Assembly: GCA_950097015.1 (NCBI GenBank)
Contig: CATNEN010000031.1
Location: forward strand, 1,426,001-1,490,000
DNA: 64,000 bases
Direction of reading: 5' to 3'
DNA from: Macrostomum hystrix
Lineage: Eukaryota > Platyhelminthes > Macrostomidae
Both the position numbers and the translations under genes were made by a program. The notes beneath the pieces are model-generated. The model did not search any database, was not told the DNA's origin, and saw nothing but the letters and a program-made list of their open reading frames with translations. Within the stretch, counting starts at the first letter, position 1. The number at the start of each line of letters is the position of its first letter. Below, in pieces: positions 12,338 to 25,445 of the stretch.

Positions 12338-13030
12338 ATCTACCAGCTGAGCTATTAGCGAATCTACCAGCTGAGCTATTAGCGAATCTACCAGCTGAGC
12401 TATTAGCGAATCTTCCAGCTGAGCTATTAACGAATCTACCAGCTGAGCTATTAGCGAATCTACCAGCTGAGCTATTAGCGAATCTACCAGCTGAGCTATT
12501 AGCGAATCTTCCAGCTGAGCTATTAACGAATCTACCAGCTGAGCTATTAGCGAATCTACCAGCTGAGCTATTAGCGAATCTACCACCTGAGCTATTAGCG
12601 AATCTACCAGCTGAGCTATTAGCGAATCTACCAGCTGAGCTATTAGCGAATCTTCCAGCTGAGCTATTAACGAATCTACCAGCTGAGCTATTAGCGAATC
12701 TACCAGCTGAGCTATTAGCGAATCTACCACCTGAGCTATTAGCGAATCTACCAGCTGAGCTATTAGCGAATCTACCAGCTGAGCTATTAGCGAATCTTCC
12801 AGCTGAGCTATTAGCGAATCTACCAGCTGAGCTATTAGCGAATCTACCAGCTGAGCTATTAGCGAATCTTCCAGCTGAGCTATTAGCGAATCTACCAGCT
12901 GGGCTATTAACGAATCTACCACCTGAGCTATCAGCGAATCTACCAGCTGAGCTATTAGCGAATCTACCAGCTGAGCTATTAACGAATCTACCACCTGAGC
13001 TATTAGCGAATCTACCAGCTGAGCTATTAG
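12338..13030. repeat. 24-bp minisatellite upstream of the Fife-like gene
   Basis: About 29 units of AGCTGAGCTATTAGCGAATC followed by TACC or TTCC. It lies about 280 bp upstream of the first candidate coding exon. The 24-bp unit keeps a minus-strand frame open for 235 codons; this is not treated as a gene. Confidence 0.95.
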
Positions 13031-13311
13031 GAAATATTATAATTAAACACTTCTTAGAAATGTACTTTAAAATTTACAATTACTACTTATACTCGTACGC
13101 TTGTATAAGGCTCCAGTAAAACAGTAAGCAGTTCGAGTATCTAAGATCATCTAGGCTTGAGCAGTCGTGAGGATTCGAGCAGCAAAAACGGAGGATCCGC
13201 GGGGACTTATCTAATCAGTCCAGGTCGCTTCCTCACGTCCCCATCCCCATAAAAATCCCGTCCGACTCTGAGTAGCGGTCCAGCGAGCTCCTCCTAGAAG
13301 CAGGCGGACCA

Positions 13312-13419
13312 ATGCAGTTTGTTCGACGCCTCTGGTTGAAACAACCGCCGGAGACTTCAACAGAAGCATCGGCAGGTCACATTGGATCCCGGCAATGTTC
13401 AAAATTCGGCAGCAAAAAG
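13312..13419 (+). CDS. Fife: Tentative first coding exon of the Fife-like gene
   Basis: ATG at 13312 opens [20 protein letters not shown] and the frame stays open to an AAAAAG/GTAAAG donor at 13419/13420, phase 0. The next exon also begins in phase 0 and contains no methionine, so an upstream start exon is required; this is the nearest candidate. The protein sequence itself matches nothing I recognise. Other upstream exons are possible. Confidence 0.4.
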
Positions 13420-16400
13420 GTAAAGAAAACAAAACTCGTTTTTATTACACCTGCCCTAATCGGGCCTGATGTGCAGCCGAGAGCACAGCCGCAGCTATTG
13501 CGCAGCACATCTAAAGGCTGCGTACGGCTGTTCAGTCCATGGACTGGGAGGGACGACACACCCACCCTAATGTAACCCAGCTAATGCTGGTACCCATTTA
13601 ACAGCTGGGTGAACTAAAACAATGCAAAGTTAAGTGCCTTGCTAAAGGACACAAATTGTTCCAGTGGAGTCAGGAATCGAACCACCGACCTTTAAGTCGA
13701 TAGTCCGATGCTCTAATCCAGGGGTCGGCAAACTTATTAGCTATAGCAGGCCAAAGAGAGAACCTAATAGACGACAGCGGGCGGTATTGACTGTAAAAAT
13801 ATAAGATAGAGAAGAGATGAGACACAGGAGAGATGAGACACAGGAGAGATGAGACACAGGAGAGATGAGGCACAGGAGAGATGAGACACAGGAGAGATGA
13901 GACACTGGAGAGATGAGAGACAGGAGAGATGAGACACAGGAGAGATGAGACACAGGAGAGATGAGACACGGGCGAGAGGAGACTCAGGAGAGATGAGACA
14001 AGGTAGAGATGAGACACGGGCGAGAGAAGACACGGTAGAGATTTGACACGTGAGAGATGAGACATGGGAGAGATGAGACACGGGAGAGATGAGACACAGG
14101 AGAGATGAGACACAGGAGAGATGAGACACGGGCGAGAGGAGACTCAGGAGAGATGAGACAAGGTAGAGATGAGACACGGGCGAGAGAAGACACGGTAGAG
14201 ATTTGACACGTGAGAGATGAGACATGGGAGAGATGAGACACGGGAGAGATGAGACACAGGAGAGATGAGACAAGGTAGAGATGAGACAAGGTAGAGATGA
14301 GACACGGGCGAGAGGAGACTCAGGAGAGATGAGACAGGGGAAAGACGAAACAGGATACTGTTGGTGTCGGCAGGGGCAACGGGCCGGATTTAGGAGCTTC
14401 GAAGACCGCATCTGGCCCGCAGGCCGGAGTTTGCCGACCCTTGATCTAACCACTAAGGCTACAACCCACTCGTACAATTAAATTGAGTAACTTTAAATTG
14501 TCACATCAGTGTATTCACTCGTTGGACAATCAACAGAAGCACGCATCTGCCCCGGTTTCTCCGGCCATCGGCCGAGAACAATGCACTCCTCGCCGACTTC
14601 GTCTGCCGCGACAATTATCGTTGGACGATGTCGACGACGTTGGCGACTGTGACGAAGATGGCGACGTCGGTGATGGAGGTGTCGGCAGCGATACTCTGTT
14701 GCAGCTTCTATCGCCAGCCGCCAAAGTTCTGGCAAATATCGCAGCCAGCTCTACAAAGTCGTCGACGAGAATAATCGAGGACATTGGCGACAATCGGCAG
14801 CATCAACCGTCTAGCGTCGACGATGTTGGTAGCGATGAAAGCGGCGACTCGCCGGTGACCCCGCCGGAGCCTGATCTGAGCCGACTCACTGAAGCCGAGC
14901 GGCGCCAGATTGCCCAGGTGGTCAAGCGACTGCGGGACAGCGAGCAGCTGGAGGATGAGAGACTGCGGTGAGGCCCGCTGACCAGCTTCAGGGCTGCTCC
15001 ACGCCTGCCCTTGTACGCCCCTTCATCAACTCTGCCTTTAGTCTACCCCCCATTGATCTGCTTATGTATTTAGTCTACTCCTCTTCATCCACTCCGCCTT
15101 TAGTCTACTCCTCTTCATCCACTTATCCATTTAGTCTACTCCGTTTCTTCCACTTATGCATTTATTATACTCCCATTCATCCACTTATGCCATTAGTCTA
15201 CTCCCCTTCATTCACTGTCCTCTAGCTTCTGAGTTTGAGTACAGTTTCAGATTTTCACCAGCCTATATACCTAGCTCTTTGTTCGTTCCTCCATTCCATA
15301 AGCTGGTAGTGAAAAAAAGTTAGTGCTCTAGAAACAGGATGTGGAACTGTGTTGAACATCCGAGTACTATATAGAAGTATAAGTTTATATCGATATCTCT
15401 ACAGAGACGGACTCACATCCGCCTCGCCTAGATTGCTTCAAGCACAATCAGGTGACGAAATTGTGGCAAAAGAGAGTGAGAAAGTGATATTTTTTCGAAT
15501 TTCCCAATCAGATCCAGTTGTCATCTGATCCGGGCCATCTAATAATAATTATTATTATTACTATTATTGATTACACCTGTCCCAGTCGGGCCAGATGTGC
15601 AGCCGACAGCACAGCCGCTGCCATTGCGCGGCGCATCTGAAGGCTGCGTACAGCTGTTCAGTCCATGGACTGGGGGGACGCCACACCCACCTTCAATTAT
15701 CCCAGCTAATGCTGGTACCCATTTAATAGCTGGGTGAACTAAAGCAATGCAGAGTTAAGTGTCTTGCTAAAGGACACAAATTGTTTCAGTGGAGTCGGGA
15801 ATCGAACCCCCGACCCTCAAGTCGTGAGTCCCTAACCACTAGGCTACAACCTCTATCTACTCAGATGGGCCATCTACGTAGATTCTGAAACAGACAGTTG
15901 TTGTATCGCTGCACTAGCTAAGATCAAATTAGAATATAAAGCAGTTCAATTATTGCTGTGCAATTATGAACAAATATAGGAATTGTATTCATTGAACCCT
16001 GATCCAATTAACAAACTGAACAGGGTAATTGCGCGCTGACCCAATCGATATTTCTTTAGCCCGCTAATTGCCATTCATAATCTACTTCATTAGTGCTATG
16101 GAGGGGCATTGTGTTAACTACAGGACGACAAATTATTCTAGAAGAAAGCAGTTTTTATTTTATCAGAATTTTTCATTAATAAGAGTACAATACCCGTTGA
16201 TAATATATAGTATCATCTCTATTTATATATATGTTCGAGGGGTTGTCCAGAAATTTGTGTTCATTTTTTTAAGAATATTTTGTAGGTTATTCATTCGTAG
16301 AATATTGTATTTCGTACTTTGTAATTTTGACCATTGCTTGAAATGAAGGTTTTTTATTTGAAAATTAATAAATATAGGCAATATTGCTAGGAATATTTTG

Positions 16401-19400
16401 CTGGTAAGTTTGATCATTGCTTGGAAGATTCATCATTGCTTGGAGGTTTGATTATTGCTTGAAAGACTAATGATTGTAAGATTGATCATTGTAAATTGAT
16501 CATTGCTTGGATGATTGATCATTGTAAATTGATCATTGCTTGGATGATTGATCATTGCAAATTGATCATTGATTGTAAGATTGATCATTGCTTGGAAGTT
16601 TGATCATTGCTTGGAAGTTTGATCATTGCTTGGAAGTTTGATCATTGCTAGGAAGTTCGATCATTGCTTGGAAGTTTCGCAAGATTGCTCATTCGTTTCT
16701 GGTCTCCATAGACCGACTGCCCATGATTCAACGAATTGATCATTCATTGCCTTGTTGACTACCTCGAAGCAGGCAGCTGGAGCAGTCGGTGCAGCTGGAG
16801 CTGGCTCAGGCAGAAGCCGTCCAGCCACGGCTGGCGAATAGCCCGACTGTCAGTTGCCCGCTGTGCGGCCGGAACCCGGTGAATTCTCGCAGAGATGACT
16901 ACCGCTGCCGCGACTGCCGACTGCTGGTCTGCTACGACTGCGGCTGCTTCTGCCGCGATCCAGGACGTCGGGCAAGCGACTCTGTGTCACTCTGGGGTGT
17001 CACTCTGCTAGACTGGGGTGTCACTCTATTAGATGGGGTGTCACTCTGCTAGACTGGAAGGTCACTCTGGTAGACTCGGGTGTCACTCTATTAGACTGGA
17101 GTATCTCTCTGGTTGGCTGAGGTTTCACTCTGGCAGACAAGGTTTCACTGTTTTTTAATTGGAGTGACATTGTGTTACATTAGATTGATTTTCAGTTACA
17201 CTAGATCGAAATTGTGTTTTATATAAAGTTTTAACTGAATTTTAAAAGCCATGATTTTAATATTTGAAAAACCGCCATTTCCGGGTTGCGCAGTTTGCCG
17301 AGTGGCAGTGTTCGATCTGCCAGAAGAGGCGCCACTTGGCAGCCAGCAGTGGGGCCTGGTTCCACGGCCTGCGTCATCACCAGTCGCTGGCCATGTCAGC
17401 CCTTGTCCGGGGTGAAGTGAGTACGAACTCAGTATTCACCGGGGAAACGGAACTCTTAGTTGTCAGATTACAAGTCCAAATCAGTAAACTCATTTGACAA
17501 CAACAGCATTAGAATAGTTAGCAAATCAAAACGATTTAAAGACGAAAAAATTTAGAATTTAACTGTCGGATAGATTAACTTTAGCTAAAATTCATTTCTC
17601 TTAGGTCATTAAAGTTTCAAATGTCTGCTAAAGGGCAGACAAACTTTTACCTTCAATCTATTTTTAGTGCCATTGACAGGGAAAATTTTTAGAGGTCAGA
17701 TCCATGAGAACAGACAGCAGATCCATGAGAACAGACAGCAGATCCATGAGAACAGACAGCAGATCCATGAGAACAGACAGCAGATCCATGAGAACAGACA
17801 GCAGATCCATGAGAACAGACAGCAGATCCATAAGAACAGACAGCAGATCTATGAGAACAGACAGCAGATCCATGAGAACAGACAGCAGATCCATGAGAAC
17901 AGACAGCAGATCCCCATCTTCAAATCCATGAGAACAGACTCAAGCTCACACTATTGCCACCCGCTCAAACTCCAGCCAGTGCAGCTAGCGGCTGATGGGA
18001 GCATTCTGCCACAGTCAAAAAACTTTGAAGACTCTCACCCTTACTCTGCTACCTCATTGCTTGGAGAGTTGGAGCCGCAGCCGTCGCAGCTTCAGTCATC
18101 AGTTGTCGCTGTGGAAACAACCGAACCAGCAATTGACTTGGCAACCTATGCTGCAACCGTCGCCTCCAGCACTGAGTGTTTATCAGCTCAGCTGAGTCAG
18201 TTTGAGGCGCCTGAGCTACCTGTCGGCAGGCAAATGATTAGCAACAATCCGACAGATGATTACGAAAAGTTAAAGGCAAGGAAGAGCGTTACTTTTCAGA
18301 CTAAATTAACAGATGAAAATTTTGCTAGCGTTTCAAGCTCAAAAAGTGAGTCGAAAAATGGGGCGGAGTTGGCGAAGGACCCTGAGGTTAAATTTAACGC
18401 GGAAGAAGAAACGAAAGCAGAGGCGGAAGCGGAAGCGGAAGCGGAAGCGGAAGCGGAAGTGGAAACGGAAGCGGATGTGGAAGCGGAAGTGGAAACGGAA
18501 GTGGAAGCGGAGACGGAAGCGGAAGTTGAAGCGGAAGTGGAAACGGAAGTGGAAGCGGAGACGGAAGCGGAAGTGGAAGCGGAAGTGGAAGGGGAAGTGG
18601 AAACGGAAGTTGAAGCGGAAGTGGAAATGGAAGTTGAAGTTGAAGCGGAAGCGGAAGCGGAAGAGGAAGCGGAAGTAGAAACGGAAGTGGAAGAGGAGAC
18701 GGAAGCGGAAGTGGAAGCGGAAGTGGAAGGGGAAGTGGAAACGGAAGTTGAAGCGGAAGTGGAAATGGAAGTTGAAGTTGAAGTGGAAGCGGAAGCGGAA
18801 GCGGAAGCGGAAGCGGAAGCGGATGCGGGGGCTGAATCGGAAGCGAAAGGAGAAGCGGAAGCGGAAGCGGAAGCACAGTTGAATTACGACCCGGATTTGG
18901 CATCACCTGAACTAACCGGATCGGAGCGCGTTGGGCACTGCGTAAGTTTCTGTCGCCAGATCTTCTGTGTTTAACAGTGAATTATGTGTTTAAAGTAACC
19001 GGTATATTCATACCCTTTGGTTGCTACTATCAGTAGATTATGATATAATGTTTAACTACAGTGGACAAAAAATTAAATATTGGCATGTCATGCAGCTAGC
19101 CAGAATGATTCCATGCCTGCACCTTAGATGCCTGGACTGCGGGTGTGGGGTGGGGGCCCCAGATACAGACTGATGCGTATCTATTATGCTGACCGGCCTT
19201 GCACAACCCATTATCCCACCGATGAGCTGCTGTTGAGTCGGCCCCAGCTGAGCTGAAATTGGGCTGCTCCGCGCAGTCCCCGGCTCCGGCCTTATAAATT
19301 AATAACGGCTAAAATTGAATATTGATTCAGGAGGCGCGGATGGACTGGAAGGGCTGGGCCCTGTCACAGGCTGTCCGACTGGCAGCGCAAATGGCGGGTC

Positions 19401-19571
19401 GATGGCCTGGAAGCTTTGCCCTGCTCTGCCATAACTGCTCCGCTCTGGATGGATCGACTCAGGGGCTAACACGTAGAGACAGATGAGCACATAGACATAC
19501 TGAATAATAGAGACACTTTCTCTCTCTTTTTTCAGAGAGACAGACAAAGAGACAGACAGCCAGACAGACAT

Positions 19572-19606
<35 letters not shown>

Positions 19607-22600
19607 GGCAGGCAGACAGACAGACAGACAGACGGAGACACGGACACACGGACAGACGGACAGACAGGCAGACAGATGATTAAGCATCTGGGGGAAATGC
19701 AAGAGATACTTGAGGAGGCCGGAACGGGTCCATGGAGTTGTAATGCTTAGCTGAAATAAATAATAAGAAAATCAAGAAATGAACGCGGAAGGGAAATTGA
19801 GGCCTGGAAGCAGTGCTCCAAATTTTAGTGAAGAGGCTTGGCTAGGAAGCCAATCAGCAGAAAATAAGAAGGAACTGGTAGAGCGGGTTGTGGCCCCAGT
19901 CGGCCTACAGCAGCCTGCTCCACTGAGATAATGAGAGATCTCGCCATTGGAAGAAGAAGTTGGCGGCGAAGGGCGAGGCCGAATGAAGACGGCGAAGAAA
20001 ATTGTTATGGAGAGGCGAGGCTGCCTTAGGGATGGAAATCCCCATGGGAGAACGGGAGGAGTTTTGGGTTTGGCGCTGCGTTTCTGCTTCCTCCGCCACC
20101 TTCTGCACGGGTTGCCCATTTGCTTACATTTTGTTATGAATGAATGCCAATATGCAAATGGCCTCACTATGCAATGGGCCGCATTGGCACCCTTTCTGCT
20201 CTCCTGGGGTAGATGGCAATGAGAGAGGGGACAATTCGGAGAGAAGAGGGGGAGAATTAAAAGAGGAGAGAGGGAAGAATTAAAAGAGGAGAGAGGGGAG
20301 AATTAAAAGAGGAGAGAGGGAAGAATTAAAAGAGGAGAGAGGGGAGAATTAAAAGAGGAGAGAGGGGAGAATTAAAAGAGGAGAGAGGAGAGAATTAAAA
20401 GAGGAGAGAGGGGAGAATTAAAAGAGGAGAGAGGGGAGAATTAAAAGAGGAGAGAGGGGAGAATTAAAAGAGGAGAGAGGAGAGAATTAAAAGAGGAGAG
20501 AGGGGAGAATTAAAAGAGGAGAGAGGGGATAATTTAAAGAGGAGAGAGGGGAGAAATAAAAGAGGAGAGAGGGGAGAAATAAAAGAGGAGAGAGGGGAGA
20601 ATTAAAAGAGGAGAGAGGGGAGAATTAAAAGAGGAGAGAGGAGAGAATTAAAAGAGGAGAGAGGGGAGAATTAAAAGAGGAGAGAGGGGAGAATTAAAAG
20701 AGGAGAGAGGGGAGAAATAAAAGAGGAGAGAGGGGAGAATTAAAAGAGGAGAGAGGGGAGAATTAAAAGAGGAGAGAGGGGAGAAATAAAAGAGGAGAGA
20801 GGGGAGAATTAAAAGAGGAGAGAGGGGAGAATTAAAAGAGGAGAGAGGGGAGAATTAAAAGAGGAGAGAGGGGAGAAATAAAAGAGGAGAGAGGGGAGAA
20901 TTAAAAGAGGAGAGAGGGGAGAATTAAAAGAGGAGAGAGGGGAGAATTAAAAGAGGAGAGAGGGGAGAATTAAAAGAGGAGAGAGGGGAGAAATAAAAGA
21001 GGAGAGAGGGGAGAATTAAAAGAGGAGAGAGGGGAGAATTAAAAGAGGAAAGAGGGGAGAATTTAAAAATGAGACGGAAGAACTTGGAGAGGAAAGACTA
21101 GAGATAATTTAGAAAAAGTTGAAGAGAAGGTTGATTTGGGAGAAAAGTTATAAGAGAGGGGCGAAACGGAAGAAAAGGGAGGAGAGTGGGGAGAAATCGG
21201 AGAGGACAAAGGAGAGAGGGCAGAAGTGGAGAATTAGGACTACTCGACGCCCTTGCCAAAGTTGAGCTTGGAAACACAACCGACCCAAAAATGGAGCTGG
21301 CGAGAGTGAATAAAACAGCGATCAAATTTTCTGCTCGTCCACCTCAGCGCCTCCGCTAATGCTGCGTGGATTGTCTGAAATTCCATCATGAGTTGCACGC
21401 GAGCTTAGCGTGACTGCACGCTTCTTAGAAAATGAACTAAAATGGCGAAAACAACGAGGTTTCAAGTGTCGGGTTACAACTTTAAAGACTTATTCAGTGA
21501 GCATGTTTTGTGCTCTTTTGAAATTTGAAACTGGTGACGCACACCATTTGCTTCGATACAAGTTGCATATGTCAGTCGAATTGCTAGTTTTGGAAAACGT
21601 GTTCATTTGAATTGGAAAAGTGCTTAGTCTAAAAAAATATTGACAATCTATAAATAGATAAAAACTGTCTTTAAAAACTATATGTTATACACAATCAGTT
21701 AGACAGGAACTGTGTTAGACACCATCAGTTAGACAGGAACTGTGTTAGACGCAATCAGTTAGACAGGAACTGTGTTAGACACAATCAGTTAGACAGGAAC
21801 TGTGTTAGACACCATCAGTTAGACAGGAACTGTGTTAGACACAATCAGTTAGACAGGAACTGTGTTAGACGCAATCAGTTAGACAGGAACTGTGTTAGAC
21901 ACAATCAGTTAGACAGGAACTGTGTTAGACACAATCAGTTAGACAGGAACTGTGTTAGACGCAATCAGTTAGACAGGAACTGTGTTAGACACAATCAGTT
22001 AGACAGGAACTGTGTTAGACACAATCAGTTAGACAGGAACTGTGTTAGACACAATCAGTTAGACAGGAACTGTGTTTGACACAATCAGTTAGACAGGAAC
22101 TGTGTTAGACACAATCAGTTAGACAGGAACTGTGTTTGACACAATCAGTTAGACAGGAACTGTGTTAGACACCATCAGTTAGACAGGAACTGTGTTAGAC
22201 ACAATCAGTTAGACAGGAACTGTGTTAGACACAATCAGTTAGACAGGAACTGTGTTTGACACAATCAGTTAGACAGGAACTGTGTTTGACACAATCAGTT
22301 AGACAGGAACTGTGTTAGACACGGCATTTTCAACCAAAGCCCCTTGCAAATGAAAGTTTACAGTGAGCAGTTTCAGCCGACACCCCTTCAGAGTAGCCTC
22401 CAAAATAGAAAAGTTGGCGCCAGCTAGGACTCTCGTCTCAGTAATATCGGAGGCAGAGCGGATGGCGGTAATAAAAAATGAGAGGTCACTGCTCTTCATA
22501 AACTGAGGGTCTCGTGCACTCTAGCCTTCCAAATTCTCGCCTTTCCCGCTCTCTCTCTCCCTCTCGCCTTTTACTTCTCGCCTTCTCGCCATCTCGCCTT

Positions 22601-25407
22601 CTCGACAGTTCGACAACAATTTTTTTCTCCGCACTCGTACCACTCCCCCCCGACTTTCTCTCCTCAGCCTTCGGCTACCACTGCCGACTGTGCCGTCTGC
22701 GAGGGTTGCGGCAGGCTGGGGAGTTATGGACTCAAAACGTGAGAGTCCCGGGCCCCTTTTTATCCCGCATTTCCCACTCTTCTCTCTCTCTCTCTCTCTC
22801 TTTTCTCCCCAAATTTACCACCACCCCCTTCTCTTAAGTCTAAGGGATACGTGCACGCTGAAGCCCGGACTATGCTCAGAGTGTACTCAGCAGGCCACCA
22901 GCACCATCTCTTCCTCTTATTCTAGTTGTTCACGCGCTCTCCCAACCAGGCGGACTTTCCTCCCCTCCCCCACCCCCGGCAGCTCAAACTCCTCGGGCTG
23001 AAACCAAACCAATTCGGCCTTTAAAAGGTGAAATTCCTCTCACGCATCTCAAAAGTCTCTGCGGCGGACTGAGTATTTTATAAGTTTTCTCTCACCGCGC
23101 AGTCCAAAATACATTAAAGGGCCGATAAAATTCAATATGCCCGATGCGAACGGGCCCGATAAATAAAGAATCAACGTTGCCCATTTTTTACTGTGTTTAA
23201 GAGGCTGCTGTAAAGTTGTGATCTCATTCGCAGAGACTAGCACATAACAAGGTAAAGTATTCGTTGCAAAATCAAATAATGCGTTTTCTATCTGTAATCT
23301 CTGCGAAATCATGGATGCAAAACTTTTTGTAAGGAATGAAATAAGTAACAATTATTCGACAATTGGTTAGAATCGCAGCTAGAACCCTAGGTAGAATCGC
23401 AGCTAGAACCCTAGGTAGAATCGCAGCTAGAACCCTAGGTAGAATCGCAGCTAGAACCCTAGGTAGAATCGCAGCTAGAACACTAGGTAGAATCGCAGCT
23501 AGAACACTAGGTAGAATCCCAGCTAGGACACTAGGTAGAATCCCAGCTAGAACACTAGGTAGAATCGCAGCTAGAACACTAGGTAGAATCGCAGCTAGAA
23601 CACTAGGTAGAATCCCAGCTAGGACACTAGGTAGAATCCCAGCTAGAACACTAGGTAGAATCCCAGCTAGAACACTAGGTAGAATCGCAGCTAGAACACT
23701 AGGTAGAATCCCAGCTAGAACACTAGGTAGAATCGCAGCTAGAACACTAGGTAGAATCGCAGCTAGAACACTAGGTAGAATCCCAGCTAGGACACTAGGT
23801 AGAATCCCAGCTAGAACACTAGGTAGAATCCCAGCTAGAACACTAGGTAGAATCGCAGCTAGAACACTAGGTAGAATCGCAGCTAGAACACTAGGTAGAA
23901 TCCCAGCTAGGACACTAGGTAGAATCCCAGCTAGAACACTAGGTAGAATCGCAGCTAGAACACTAGGTAGAATCGCAGCTAGAACACTAGGTAGAATCCC
24001 AGCTAGGACACTAGGTAGAATCCCAGCTAGAACACTAGGTAGAATCCCAGCTAGAACACTAGGTAGAATCGCAGCTAGAACACTAGGTAGAATCGCAGCT
24101 AGAACACTAGGTAGAATCCCAGCTAGGACACTAGGTAGAATCCCAGCTAGAACACTAGGTAGAATCCCAGCTAGAACACTAGGTAGAATCGCAGCTAGAA
24201 CACTAGGTAGAATCGCAGCTAGAACACTAGGTAGAATCCCAGCTAGGACACTAGGTAGAATCCCAGCTAGAACACTAGGTAGAATCCCAGCTAGAACACT
24301 AGGTAGAATCCCAGCTAGAACACTAGGTAGAATCCCAGCTAGAACACTAGGTAGAATCCCAGCTAGAACACTAGGTAGAATCCCAGCTAGAACACTAGGT
24401 AGAATCGCAGCTAGAACACTAGGTAGAATCCCAGCTAGGACACTAGGTAGAATCCCAGCTAGAACACTAGGTAGAATCGCAGCTAGAACACTAGGTAGAA
24501 TCCCAGCTAGAACACTAGGTAGAATCCCAGCTAGGACACTAGGCAGAATCGCAGCTAGAACACTAGGTAGAATCGCAGCTAGAACACTAGGTAGAATCCC
24601 AGCTTGAACACTAGGTAGAATCCCAGCTAGGACACTAGGTAGAATCGCAGCTAGAACACTAGGTAGAATCGCAGCTAGAACACTAGGTAGAATCCCAGCT
24701 AGGACACTAGGTAGAATCCCAGCTAGAACACTAGGTAGAATCGCAGCTAGAACACTAGGTAGAATCCCAGCTAGAACACTAGGTAGAATCCCAGCTAGGA
24801 CACTAGGTAGAATCCCAGCTAGGACACTAGGTAGAATCCCAGCTAGAACACTAGGTTGAATCCCAGCTAGGACACTAGGTAGAATCGCAGCTAGAACACT
24901 AGGTAGAATCCCAGCTAGGACACTAGGTAGAATCGCAGCTAGAACACTAGGTAGAATCCCAGCTAGGACACTAGGTAGAATCCCAGCGAGGACACTAGGT
25001 AGAATCGCAGCTAGAACACTAGGTAGAATCCCAGCTAGAACACTAGGTAGAATCCCAGCTAGAACACTAGGTAGAATCCCAGGTAGAAAACTAGGTAGAA
25101 ATCTCGACTTCTTCAACAGCCGCACCGCAGCCAACCAGCAAGCACCAGCACCAGCAGCAGCTTTCGCAGCAGAAGTCTTGAAGAGGACAATAGCCAGAAG
25201 GACCGGAAGCAGCAGCAGCAGCAGCACAATCGGCGCTACCTGGTGCTGCAGGAGCTGCTCCTGGTGACTCGCAGCCGCAGGCGCCAGTTGGCACAGCTGC
25301 GACGCACAAGACAGCTGGAGGAACAGCTGGCCGAACTTCGCCGAATGGAGCGAGCTCAGCTGGACACCATCAGCGAGAAGCTGGCCGCAATGCCTCTGAC
25401 TAGATGC

Positions 25408-25445
<38 letters not shown>

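Larger units (their letters stand above)
13434..14473 (-). mobile_element. tRNA-derived SINE, split by a hAT MITE
   Basis: Minus-strand SINE body at 13440-13718, with the rest of its tRNA head at 14444-14467. The reverse strand carries a box-B-like GGTTCGATTCC and the conserved CCTTTAGCAAG/CACTTAAC body. ACTCGT occurs at both flanks (13434-13439 and 14468-14473), a possible target-site duplication. It lies in the intron between the first two candidate Fife-like exons. Confidence 0.85.

Noticed and set aside
15780-15860. tRNA gene on the minus strand
   Set aside because: A and B boxes are present but continue into a SINE body and lie within a 10-bp target duplication; it is a SINE head.
21690-22325. 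CRISPR-like regular 30-bp repeat
   Set aside because: Repeats are directly contiguous with no spacers, and the context is an animal intron.
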